NCBI RefSeq assembly: GCF_003672135.1
Contig: NC_039511.1
Coordinates: 14,968,464 to 15,032,463 of the forward strand
Direction: 5' to 3'
DNA length: 64,000 nucleotides
Origin: Ooceraea biroi
Taxonomy: Eukaryota; Arthropoda; Insecta; Hymenoptera; Formicidae
Made by a program: the position numbers and the translations under genes. Position 1 is the first letter of the stretch, and the number at the start of each line of letters is the position of its first letter. Below the pieces are notes generated by a model. The model was given only the letters and a program-made list of their open reading frames with translations, searched no databases and was not told the origin of the DNA. Positions 25,891-38,900 of the stretch are shown in pieces.

Positions 25891-26242
25891 TATACAGAGC
25901 GTTCCAAAAGCGTGTGCCAAACGTGCGTCGGGGGTGCGCTCGATGCTAATAATTTATCTTTGCGACGACAATCTTTCCCCAGCAAATGCTCTTAATCTCT
26001 ACTAAGAATTAATAGAAATGTTTGACTTTCTCTAAATTAACTTGGTACTTCGTTTTGCTTCTCGAATCTTTTCGTCTTGAGAGTTTTTAAAAACGTAGAT
26101 TCTTGTTAAATATTTATTTAAACGACAATTTATAAAATTCCGTAATACTGTCCTTGTATAATACCGAAGTGAAATCCTTTTTCAAATAAGGAAGTTGCAT
26201 TATATTTCACCGTCGCATAAAACTTTCGGAGCACTCTGTATA
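25891..26242. mobile_element. MITE-like element with TATACAGAG-YGYTCC ends
   Basis: Left end TATACAGAGCGTTCCAAAAG and right end CTTTCGGAGCACTCTGTATA are imperfect inverted repeats (about 16 of 20), flanked by TA. The roughly 350-bp interior does not code. The ends suggest a Tc1/mariner-type element, but the family is not certain. Confidence 0.6.
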
Positions 26243-28220
26243 AATACTCGTACCGATCGTGAAGTACATTTGGTATCTCTTGCCGCGTAGCGATTAGATT
26301 GTATTGATAAATGAATGAAGTAATTAATTACTTAATTGCGTTAACTTACAAAGGTAAGATTCGAAACAATGAAGCAAGGGAGTAAATCAAAAGACGGGAA
26401 TTCCTGTGAGATTTATCCAGGACGAAGTACTTAGGAGGAGTCTTCCCTCGTGAGAGGCATGTTGCCCTATATACACATATACAGTGTACCAAGAAAGTAC
26501 TTGCACATCTTCACGGTTTTATTACAAGTTCTGTGTTATATTCTTTTATTACATCATGTTTGATCATTTGTTTGTCAATGTGCGTTTACGTTACGACGTA
26601 ACCGGCGGTTACGTGAAGCAAAATTATTTATGGCACAGTTTGAGATACGAGGCTGATGCTGAATAATACATTTTTATATTAAATTACAAAATCTCAGATC
26701 TCTTGGGTCCTAAGATATTTCTCATAATTTCACATTTTTTTATATCCTGGACAATAAAATGCTTGGAGATATTATTAAGTTATGCAAATTTTCTAAGTTA
26801 TTTGAACTGCAGATCTGCACTCTCGAATATCTAGAAAGGATTTTAACCTTTTTATTCAACATAAATGTGCTATAATATTTAGTATTTTGGTTTTAAAAAT
26901 ATAATTTTATTTATAATATAAATACACTATTACAATATATAAATGTAGTCACAGCTTTTTTATTAAAGTTATGTTTTCACCGTGAAATACAAGTGCGAGC
27001 GCATTCTTCGCACACCACGCATATATTTATACATAATATAAACTATATATAATATAAACTAATCATGATTTGCAATCCTACACTGTCGAAAATGAAACAT
27101 ACAAGTAGTGCAAATTAAGGTTTTTTAAGCATTAACGACGAAAGAAAAAGAGAGAATTACTGTACTGACGATGATGACTTTTTTAACGTTTTATCGCGTT
27201 ACGGAGTATAATATGTGTATATATACGTTAATGCATATAACATACACCCACGGCAAAAGAACACACGTAGACCACACATGTGTCTATGTATATACATATA
27301 TATACAATTCATATATATATACGCGCGTGCGTGAGAGTGTGCGTGTGCGTGTTTGACGAGAGTGCAGGAAGAATGTAAATAATAAAGACCGTACTATACC
27401 ACGATTATCCACGAGAGAGGATCTATAATTGCCAAGTATAAAAGTCACGTACACAATACACATACGTCATATATATAGATTACATGAGTTCGATGCACGA
27501 TAGCGACAATCGCATTATCCTGTGCGATTTTTCGGCGAGCGAGTTTTTGCACCACTTTGTTCGTGAATTTCCCTGCAAAGCGAGGTTTCCATACGAGTTC
27601 ACGAGTTTAACAACTAAATAAAGATATCAGCTGAATCTTTTACTTTACCTGGATTCTCTGGCGCAATTGGATCGGCAGACCTCCGGATTCACTCACGGTT
27701 GCTACGATTTTTCGTCCGATGTTTTTACATACAGTTCCCTAAATCCCACACATTCCTCAAAATTTTATTTTACTTCGAAAGTGATTACACACTCGAACTG
27801 TCGTCAACGGTCATCTGAAAAAATTCACCAACAGAGAAGGCGGTGCAAACTTTCCCATGCGAACATCATCAATGGTAGACATTTTTTCTGGGCGCACGTG
27901 TCACGGTGTTTCTTCTTAAGTACCGGGACACTCTGGTCAGATCCCGCGCTATTTGTAATTTAAGATGTAGCCCGATTTATTTTCATTGAAAAACAAGCGC
28001 GCGAATCGAGGATCGTATTATTACAAGTAAGATATCTCATTGAACGGAAGTGAGATTTCTCATCCTCCGTAGGCACGTTCCGTGGATGCCTCACGGACGT
28101 TTACCGTATGCAAATTTCGTGGGATCCGACAAGCCTTGATCGTGCGCAGGAAATGTTAATCCTCCCATCACACGCAATTGATGCGTTTATTAAAAGGATC
28201 AGTAGAGAAACGTCGCATAT

Positions 28221-28530
28221 GGATAGGATAGAACAATGCCGGGTGAGACTGCTCGATTGTTGAAGAGGAATGTTCCACGCTGACGTCGAGCTTATAAAGT
28301 TACTTAATGTTAGACGGATGATTTTACACATCTGCTACTTTACAATGACGCGAAGTTACGCAATTGTTCGTCTGGATAGGGATAGGAAAATGCCGGGTAA
28401 GACTGCTCGATTGTTGAAGAGGAATGTTTCGCGCTGACGTCGAGCTTATACAGTTACTTAAGATTAGACGGATGTTTTTACACGACTGCCACTTTACAAT
28501 GACGTGAAGTTACATTGTTTGTCTTGATGG
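28221..28530. repeat. tandem duplication, 154-bp unit
   Basis: Two adjacent copies, 28221-28374 and about 28375-28530, are highly similar over their whole length (for example GACTGCTCGATTGTTGAAGAGGAATG in both, offset 154). Each copy contains GCTGACGTCGAGCTTATA and TTAGACGGATG. No open frame is shared. Confidence 0.85.
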
Positions 28531-31500
28531 ACGGTGCCAAATGTTTGCCGCCGCCGCACAGTGTGAAAAATCGTCGCCCAATCAAAAAGGACAAAAGTAC
28601 TTTATCTGCTTGTGCACGCAGCTTTTTGTTTCGTAAAAGAGTGCAATTTTAGATGAAATATATCAATTTGAGATTTATCTATTAGGAACATAATTTACAT
28701 GAAGATGATATCAAGAATTAAAGATTATTTCTTTCTTACTTATTGATTTACCTTTCGTAACAAAAGAAAAAGATATAGTTTTATTGTTTTAAATTAATTG
28801 TAGCATAAATTAGTTGTCTTGATAAATTTTTCTATTGAGAGACATCGTAATAGAAATTTTGTTGCAAATTTGAATTTTGTCTTAAAGTTAATAATTGTTT
28901 TACGAGATGTCCAAACAATTGAAACATAAAGTTTCAATTATTTTTGCACTTAAAAACTTTTTTATGAATCTAGTAAAAACAGGATACGTTTGTACATATT
29001 ACTTTAAACTCTTACATGCCTTAAAAGCATTGAAACTGTTATCTCTTTGTTTACTGAAATTCAGAAAACAAAGAGATAAAATAGCTTTGCCAACCTGGAT
29101 TGATCAAGTTTCACACTGTGCGTTGATTTCGTTTTCTGTCGGCGTAAAAAACAGCGTTTTTCTCTATCATTTTACCTCGCCGCAGGAAACGCAACGGCGA
29201 AGTCTGCGCGCGAAGTGAGTTTCACTGCGAACGCGAGTCTGTTTCTCTCGACTACGGATTAATATGCAGCCGAAATGTACCTACTATACGTAAATAAATA
29301 AATAAATGAATAAACAAATAGGTCAAGAAAGTAAAAAGAAGAGAAGAAAATAGGATGCTGAGTTCTTTTTCGTTATTAAAAACTAACTATTATTTTACAT
29401 TCAGTGTTTGCATGCTGTTTTAAAAATTTATTTATGCACAATGCTAGTTTTGTTGCACGCATGAATATTGATATATTTAATAAAGTATCAACTCACTTTG
29501 CATGTTCAAAAGAATGATTAGATCATTAAGAATGTTTATAACTAAGTTCAATTATTTCACTTTTTTACTAACAACAAATTATACCACAGCTAAAATATAT
29601 CTGTCAACAAAGTGCAAAGAAACAAATTATTTTTTTCTATTATAAAATATTTAGAATATATTACATAACTACGTTGCATAAGAAAAAAAATTAATGAATA
29701 AATCTTTTTATTTTAATATTTCATAACAATTAATAGAGAAGTTACTTGGCATTTATGCCAAATGCGCGAAATGTTGCATTATTTTACTCACGCTGTCTGT
29801 TATAAATAAGTAATCGTCAGCCAAATCACCCGCAGTGCAACCTACGTGGCGACCTAAATTTAGACCAACACGTGAATGAATCTTTCACGTGCCTCGACAT
29901 TTGCTCCCCATTTCCAGTATGTACGAAATCGATTATTTTTTATTTTAAAACAATTTCGATATATGTGATGTAACTACAAACGTGTAGAGTTTTTCCTTTT
30001 TTTAACACAAATTCTAAAAGCTTTTGAAAATGTACAATTTTCCTGATCTCAAAAAATTGAATTCTTTAAAAGTTTTTTAGATTCTAAAACATTTGATTAT
30101 AATCTGTATAATCATATTTTTTATAAATATTCAGTTCTCTTGATTTTATAACTCTTGAATTTTTAATAATTTATTTATAATAATAAATTATTTAAAAAAT
30201 TTTTAACATATGATAGAAATTATTTTATAGCAGTTTTTGCGTGCGACTTTTAATTTTTAAATAAATTCGCAGACATGAAGCAACTGCGTCAGCTATATAT
30301 GATATTAGATTGTTTTCGCAAGCTGTGCAAACAGTTGTGCTTGTCTAAATTTAGAAAGGCCAAGACAAAGATGCGCGATAGTTCGCTGTAAGATTGACCA
30401 GCAGGTAGGAAGATGCTGATGCTGATCTCCGAGAAATCCAACATTGCGCAAACAACAATAATTGGATCAAATTCTACAGGAAGGCGCCAGTCGACCTTTT
30501 CTTGCAAAATGGATGCTAAAGGAATAATAGGATGATGGCAAGCAGTAAATATGTTATTACAATTAAGGTTAACAAGATTTAGATCAGTCAAATTCCGAAT
30601 AAGTAGGAGTGCAATAGATTTTCTGGCTTAGCAAATCTATTCTCTCTAGTCTCTTAATGTTTACAATCGTTAGATTATTGCTTTTCTTAGTACTGTACTG
30701 TGCCTCATAAATTTTTCAGGTGTGTTTATATTCCTCGTGCGCTGCACAGTCCCCAACCCTCATGTTCATTGCAAAGCAACCACCTCAGGATCTAGATGCC
30801 TTAAATTCTAGATTCCGCAGATTCTGAATTATTTACTGGCTGCCTATCTAGTGTCTCACGTGCCAGAAATTTTTGAAACCCTGTTCTGGTTCCGGTTCTT
30901 AATTCTTTTCATTCCAGCTAGCTACAGCGACCTCAGATTTCTTCCTTAGAACAATCTCAAAGGCTTCTCACATACCGTCACCCCACTTCAGTTTAATAAT
31001 TCCTCCACTTTTGGCCCCACAATCTCCACCTGATCCACCATCTTCAATATCCTATGCTTCGTGCCAATTATCGTCACCTAATCTAGCTTCGCCAGCTACT
31101 ACCTTCTCACCCCACCTGTCTCCCTCTCGTTTACAGTTCGCTTGCTTGATTGACGCTAAATGCTCATACTATCAATTAGCGGCTTTAGTGTGCATTCTTT
31201 ATTCCTACCAATCGGAGCTGAAGATGAAGTTTCTATGACTGATTCTTTGATCATCATCAATACGCTTTTACGTTAATGAATTTGCGTGCTCCTTTAATCT
31301 CTTCTAAATCGGCATTTTTGATCACAATATCAGTGACTCACATTTTTAATTTTAGAAGACTAAAATCTAAAAGGATAAAAAAACTCTATCACATTCGGTT
31401 GTCATTTCTCTCTCATTCCTCTGTTCTCTTTTCTTTCTCTCCAGAGTTGCTGATAATCAGCAAAATCTAAGAAACTAGGCTTTTTACGAGAGTCCGTGTA

Positions 31501-31859
31501 ATTGGGACATGAAATAAGTTCTTTAGCCCTCGTCCTTCGTCGTCAAGTTTGGATCCCATCGATACTTGATTCCAGATATTTCTGCCCCAGCTTTCTTATT
31601 TGTCCCATCTCTTCTCCCTCTCTCTTTCCCACTGATTCTTTCACCCCTCCTGCTTCCTCATCGTATTCACCGTTCATCTGAAATCTTCCCCACATCCACG
31701 TCGGCAGTCTTTGTCCTGCAGCATCCAGTCAGCAGCAGGATCACCATCACCAAGCGGTTGATGCTCCGCGGCAGCTCCCGCCACCTGGTCCAGGGTTCGT
31801 TCTCTCTCTCGCCCTGCGCGCTACCTCAACCAGAGGGATTTTCGCATCTCGATGCCGTT

Positions 31860-32960
31860 TCTACCCCCGCGGCGGTACCAAGAAAGCCGCCGGCGCGGCC
31901 GACGCGCGCGTTATTGATTTGACAGGAATGACGGGAGGCGGAATGGCGCAGGAATCGATAAGAGGAGGTGGTGGTCCAAGCTGTGCTGGCGGTGCGCGCC
32001 GCACGGGGGTGCGAGTGCGCGCGCGACGGAAAGCGCCTGGTACAGCGGACTTGCGAGCATGCGAGGGAGCGAGCGAGCGAGCGAGCGGGCCGCGGATGGC
32101 TGTGTGGGGTTGGAAACGAGCAGGTAGAAGGAGGGATGGGTAGGAGGACCGGCGGGAGCGGCAGCGAGGATGGCCAGGAGAGAGGGAGCGCAGAATATTT
32201 TCATACTCCAGACTCCCGGCGTAGGTAGAAGATGGCAACCGAGGCGTGATTCGGTCCGGGCAGTTTCCTCTCTTCTGGCCGCGCGCGCGCGAGAGTAGTA
32301 GGGCCGCAATCCGCTTTGGGTTCGAGAAGAAGAAGCCGCCGGGAAGTAGTGTGCTCTCCCTTCGTAGTCGGTCTCCTCGTCGTCGGTCGTCGACGGTACC
32401 CGTGGCTTGGAAACCCCGAAGGAAGCCGCCGGGAGATGATCTAAGGAGAGACAGAGAAACAGAGAGAAACGAGAAGAGAGAGAGGGAAAGAGAGAGAGAG
32501 AGAGAGAGAGCGAGATCGAGAGAAAGAGAGAGACTGACTGACTGACTGACTGACTGAAACTCAAGAGAAAACATAGAAAAACAGAAAAAGGAGAAAGAGA
32601 CGGGGAGGCAGAATAAGAGAAATCCGCTCCGCCTTGCTCGGCTACGCTCCGCTCCCGCGACGTGTCCATCTCGCTGTTTTTCTGTCGTTTTTTTCGTCGC
32701 TGCCCGCGCGAGCGCGTATCTCTCGTATCGCGGGGATCGGTACGCGATCGGTTCACCACCGCACGCATTATTCCCGGCAGGATTGGCTCGTGATCCGCCC
32801 CGTTACGCACCGATCCGCTCGGCTCCGCGTGCCGTGTCTGATGATCGAAGAGGTGGTAGATGTCGGTGATTATGCGCGCAGTAATGAGTAATCCCGTAAA
32901 GCCCGTTGGGATCGCAGCAGCCGCCATCGTCGCAGTGTTTCACGAGCGTCATGTAATTTG
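31860..32960 (+). promoter_or_regulatory. CpG-rich promoter and 5' UTR of mind-meld
   Basis: GC- and CpG-rich block of about 1.1 kb ending at the mind-meld start codon. Contains GCGAGCGAGCGAGCG, a long GA tract (about 32471-32530) and a (GACT)n run at about 32530-32558. The architecture matches the Drep2 promoter. Long open frames here on both strands are translations of simple sequence and are not credible proteins. Confidence 0.65.
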
Positions 32961-32989
32961 GAATTAAACAATGTTGTTAAGACATAAAC

Positions 32990-35900
32990 ATGTTCTGGCT
33001 ACACTGTGGACTCTTTGTTCTCGTGATTGCCGTACCTGGATTTATTAGCAGCTTAGCCGACACTACATCTAAGCGAGGTAACGCCTGTCTGCTTACCTGC
33101 CTGTCTTAGTTTACTCTTGTCTCCCGCATGAATTGGTGGCTGAGTAATCGAGCTGTCATCGTATCGGACACAATGGATCCCGTATCGTTCTAGAATCGCG
33201 ATCCGGTGAACGGAACTCGGATCCGATCAATCCGAATCCTTCACCGCGCTTGTCGGGGAGCTAGATTCGTTTCGATCAGTTTCGGGAAAGACGGTGATCC
33301 GAGAGTCGGGTTGTTGTTTGACGTTTAAAACGGTCGAAATTATTTAACAAACTGATTGGGAGCCATGATTGTCTGCATGGATGATTGCTTGGATGAATGG
33401 GTACATGGCGCTGATCGTTATGGAGGCATTGCACCTGTCCGCGCACCTTGCTTGACCAGCCCGTTTGATAGTCTTAAGGAGGCAAGATCCAAGGAAGAGA
33501 GAAGGATTTAGAGCGCCTAAAAGTTCAATCGAAAGATCTAAATCTCTTTTTAATTATTATCCTGCCCGAATAATTGGAATTATATTTGAATCTCTCTGAA
33601 AGGATCATTTAATTTGGCAAATATTGACGTTGCTAGCAAATACAATATCAAGTAAATTGATCCGTATTGTCAAGAAGCTATCTGGTAAACTGCAGTAGTA
33701 TTGTTGGAATAATCGTCGTACCGCGAGGAGGTACTGATCCGGTTCGTAATTTGACGTAAGGGCATATTATTCGCCGAGTAACCACATCTATCTAGATAGC
33801 CGGGTGCAATCATGTCAAGCAGCGTATTTGTCTCGTTCTAAAGAGCGAATTAGCTCGGATTGTTAAGTGAATAATTTAGATACTTTATATGTTTTGCGCT
33901 ACCTGCAATTTCTTTTGGTGTCAATAATATTAATTAACTTGAAGTTTTCCGAGTTTCACGTTGTTTCGATCATTGATTCTTTGAGTGCTCGGGATCCTTT
34001 TAACGTCAAAGAACCTGCGATGTCGTGTTGGCGGGTCAGGAAATCTTGGAATTTTAGGCATCCGTGCGGTACATTCAGAGAATCTAGGATTCAAATAACC
34101 TAATTTAATCTAGAGATTAGGTGAATCTAGCGAAGGGATTCGGAATTTACAGGCTTTAGAATCCTAGCGTTCAAACAATCTAATCTTTGGTTTAGGGTGT
34201 AAAACCGAAAAAGCAAACAATTAGTAAACCAGATAATTCGACAGTTATAATGTTTTCGAGAAACGAAAAATATGATAAATTTGAATTGACGGATCTAAAG
34301 AAAAATTAAAAGATGTGATAATTTAAAAATTTAATAATTTAAGAATATGAAATTTAAAAACTGAGAATCTAAGAAATTAAAACAATTACTCGATCCAAGT
34401 TTTGGCACAGAGCAAAATTAGAAAGCTAAAACATTATGTGTGTGTGTAATTTCTAACAAACTGGGCATCCTATCAGAATACAATCTCCGACTCTGAAATT
34501 ATCGAATAACATATTTAAATCTAAATATTTTTAATACATGCATCAAAAATTTTTCAAATTTTTAAATGCTCTTTTTCTAATTTTTCACACTTTCGAATAT
34601 CTATTTTTTCATTCCTTGGATCTTTAAATTTTCAGTGAACCTCTTGGAGTGTTAACACAATGTCACAAATTTTTTAGTAGCATTACTTTTGCTACATTTT
34701 ATTTTTCAAGACTTTTTCTTATTAATTATCAAGGCATGTGTACCTTTGTGGCTTAATTCGTTGCAATGTGTCGACAATTCTTTATCCATGTCGTGCACGA
34801 TACCTTTCTCGATATACACGCAATCCTTTGTACAATATCTAAAACTGTACATGTAGCAAGCGTGTAATAGTAACATAATGTACAAGTAAAATAGATAACG
34901 ATCGCATCGTAAAAAGTACTCTCATGTATTAATTATTAATATCTTGTTCGAATATCTCTCTCTCTCGAGAGAGAATTTTAATGTTTCACAAAAACTGTTC
35001 CAACTTTAACATCTGCAGAACTCAATGCGGAGTGTCCACTGTAATATCTGCGTTACGGTCGCAGTTTTATTATTAATTTCGCTAATTTGCAAACCCGCTG
35101 ACCATGCTCGCGCGAGCGCGCATGGTGCTCCTCGTAAATTCCGCAGATTTGCGCATTTTGGTATTTGCCCCGGTCGCGGGAAATGCGAATATAGATCAGC
35201 GTAACGGCGGTGCTTATGAGCGCGTACGTACGGCACGCCGCGGATTTTCGCGGTACATGGAAAAGGGCGACGCCGGGCGTCGGAATGCGCGTACGTAATC
35301 GTTACGTACATTTCCGTCGGGCTTCAAATCCCGCCGCTGCATTATTCATAATGTTATCGCGTGAAATTACTTCGCACTCGCTCGTTCACTTTGCATGCGT
35401 TGCCGCTCATCGTCGCGTAAAACCGCGCGCACGCGAATATGTGTTTTGCACATGCATCGTCGTATGTGCCGCGTTTATCGCGGCTTCGATTTCGCCCCAA
35501 CGGCGACGATGATGACGACGATGACGACGATGCACGCGCATGTATTACGTTTTCTTAATGGACGACCATCTGTATCGCGCTCGAAGAGGAATGTGCAATT
35601 CCGCGAAATCAGATTGCCTGGAAATTAGCAAAGCGTCATTGCATGTCTGAAAATATCTCATGACAATTTTATGAAGCTTTGTTCTCGGAGAATTTAATAA
35701 TTCCATAGATAGAACTCCTAACAAAGATGGCATTACACCTGGAGTTATACGTTTTTTTTTTTTACGGAGCGATTCAACTAATTGCATCGTACCTATAAAT
35801 GTATCTGATTCCGTTTATAAGGATATAAACGGAATCAACTATATTTTTATCCGTGTAAAGTATCGAGTTGCTTCAATATGACAGCTATAAAATATTTATG

Positions 35901-38900
35901 AGCTGCTTAAAGACTAGTTTCAAAAAATTATAACCTGAATTATCTTATAAATATTTTAATGACAGCGTTAATGTTTTATGATATGTTTTATGGAAGGCGA
36001 TATAACAAGAGAAAATAAAGTAAGAAAGACAATAAGACTGTCGGAAACAATTTTGGTGGCAATTGAAAAATAATAACATTTCTTAGGTGGTTCCCTCAAA
36101 CTAGCCAAGATTGGAAAAATGATGAAACAAAAGTTGTCAACAGATAACAGGATCTTATTTTTAAGTTTATTCCAGTGTAAACTTTATTTCAACGAAAATT
36201 TTCAGTCGCAGCTTAGTTACAAAGTTACGAAAACTATATGAGTTACGTAACAAGATGGCGGCTAATCAATTTTTCGTTAAGGAAAAATCGATATCAGATT
36301 GTCTGGCGGAATTAATAAACGCGATACGCGCACACATTTGCAAGGAGACACATTTTTATGTTTTTACAGTATTTTTAGAAGTACAAAATGTTCGTAAACA
36401 ACAGTTATATATATCTCGAGATCTATAAAATCTATAAAAAATTCACAAGTAGTTGCAATCGTATTACATGACAACTATTCGCAGTCATAGAAAAATGTCA
36501 TTTGTAAGCGATATCATCTTTTTTATACTGGTCAACAGATCTACATTTATATGAAAGCTTATTACATACATGGATTATAAAAATAATATCATAAATGATA
36601 TTTAATACCTGCAAGTACCTGATAAAATATTAGCTATTAATTTTCGATAAAATATCAATTAAATACTCTCAAATATTGGATTGACCGGAAAATCCGTGTC
36701 GACTGTTGTAGCAAAGTCCAAACGCAAAACTTTGCATTAAGAATTAAGTTTGCTAAAAGGAATCCGCACGGACTTTCCGACATTAAGAATTAATACAAAG
36801 TTTTGCATTTAAGTTTTGCTAAAACAATTGGCACGAACTTTTCGATCAATCCGATATTTCCGGAAACTAATTATTCTCAATAATGGACTATTACGTTAAA
36901 TTTATCGATATTTGTACAATTTTATTAAAAATCTATCACACGGATGTAGCGAGTGGTATTATGTACGATGAAGGAGTTGAAGGCAATGAAGGCAAACGAA
37001 TATTTTGTTTGCTCATAGTATGCGGAATCAATCAACTTGTATCCTGCAATTAATCAAGGACGTATGACGGAAAGACGGCTCGTCGACGAGTTTCCTCGAG
37101 CAAGACCCACGAGATTGAAATGGCAGTGTGCCAGTTCTGACTTATTAGCTTTTAATACGTGAATCTGCTGCCGATTTTGCAGCTTGGCGAAATAGGACAG
37201 GTTCTCCAAAAAATCAAAGTAATGCGTACAATGGATTTAACGATAAAATTTGTTGTCGATCAATGATACGATTGAACAAATCAAGAATTAAATGTTTTCT
37301 AAAGAGTTTGGAAATTCAGTCCAAGAAATAATTATTTTTTTTGTATAATTGAGATATTTTAAAAAGTTTTCTTAAAATAATAATGAAATTTGTGAAAAGT
37401 TTAGGTAAATTAATATGATAGATGATAGTACAATGAAGACATTATCTTCTAGATAAATGATTTATATGCCCATTCATTTAAACACACTCATATACGTACT
37501 ATACTCGTTTAACTATTTATCTAGTATATCTATACTGCATTCAATTCCATGAATCTTGTTCGCCCACGTCTTACTCTTTAGCTTTAGTATTTCTCGTTCA
37601 ATAATTTATTCTATAATTTAGTATATTTTTGAATACGAAATTTTCTAAAATCCTTTTACATTTTAAAAATTAATCAACTCAGTAAACAATAATCATCGTT
37701 GCAGCAACGTTGTAGCAAGCTTCTGTGCTTTATGAGATATAATATGATATTTGGTCGCTTTATAAGAGGTGTCTCAGACTTAGCAAACCAACATTCGTCA
37801 CAGTTTTTCAGCAATTTAGATTTTTTTGTGAAAACTGAATATCTTTAAGTGATAAGAGTCTTCCTTTTAGTAAAGTAGGATCAATTCCAAATTAATGAAA
37901 GTATCTGCAGATAAAAGAGTCCTTGGCAAGTTTGGGACACGTTATATTCACTCGAAATGGCTTCTACCGAAATGAGGATAAGTCGATTTCTCCTGTTAGG
38001 AGATCTAGGACAATTTGTTTTCCAAATTTCATCCCATCGTCCTTACGCTGGTAGACGAAAAGGGATTAACTGGACTCACGCAAATAGCGCCGACTCCAAG
38101 CTATACGGATCGATCCGAATTATCGATCGACGTTGTAATTTAACGACGACACGATAAAAGTTCTGTGTACGAGCGTGTAACACGGGTATGTTAAAGGGCG
38201 GTCGATTTCGCGTATGCACGTGCACGCATGTCCTTCTATCAGTCGAGGTGCATATCCGGCGATCAATCTCTCCGCGAATGTCGTATGGTGGCGATCAACA
38301 GGAAATCGCGAAATAACGAGGCAGTCGACTGCAGAGCGCCTGCAGTGTACATTGACGTACGCGTTGGTAGTGATGACGTAATGAGGGTGGAAACGCGCGA
38401 GAGGGGTAGGTGAGGCGGGAGGCTCGGGCGAGAAGGGAGGGGAATCTTACGCGGTTATCGAGTGACGGAAGAACGTCACACAGGTTTTACTAACCCCCTG
38501 GAATGCGTGATGTAGGTCAATCCGATCCAGTTTCCCACCCTGCTCTTAAACGCGTAAATTGTATATCGGTTATTTTATTCGAGCGAGCGAGCGAACGAAT
38601 ATCGGTCTAGGACATCTCTCCGTGCGATAATGCGGCGAGGAGGGAGAAACGCGCGCGGCAGACATCTTGAATAAAATGGGACGGATGTGCACCAGCGCGC
38701 GTCGGTTATCAATGAACGACCGCCGGGCGACCTTATGTCCGGTGAAAATTTTATCACGTCTCACGAATTCTGCGGTCTTCCGTGTGTATCCAGTGTGTCT
38801 CGTCGTTGGAATTTTGTCTCCCACGTGAATTTGACGTTTTCCGCGGATTTGAAAACCTGGTCACGTAGCGATGAAAATTCAGGATGGGTAGTGCAGAGCC

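Larger units (their letters stand above)
20481..32989. other. intergenic region between Drep2 and mind-meld (12.5 kb)
   Basis: The first part is presumably Drep2 3' UTR. The rest is AT-rich DNA with two MITE-like elements (20748-21030, 25891-26242), a tandem duplication (28221-28530), AT, AC and GA simple repeats (for example 23930-24110, 25150-25220, 27290-27350), and stretches of GATTC/CTTGGATCC cryptic repeat (for example 22980-23190, 24350-24780). The mind-meld CpG-rich promoter is at the right end. I found no convincing protein-coding gene or tRNA. Confidence 0.55.

Noticed and set aside
31725..31925. Open stretch after TGTCCTGCAG encoding a Gln/His/Pro-rich peptide
   Set aside because: Has an acceptor-like start but no recognisable family, no clear donor, and merges into the CpG-rich low-complexity promoter; more likely 5' UTR or promoter.
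31861..32927. Long minus-strand open frames (237 and 338 codons) over the mind-meld promoter
   Set aside because: Low-complexity Ser/Leu and Arg-rich translations of GA tracts and CpG-rich DNA; best explained by absence of AT-rich stop codons.
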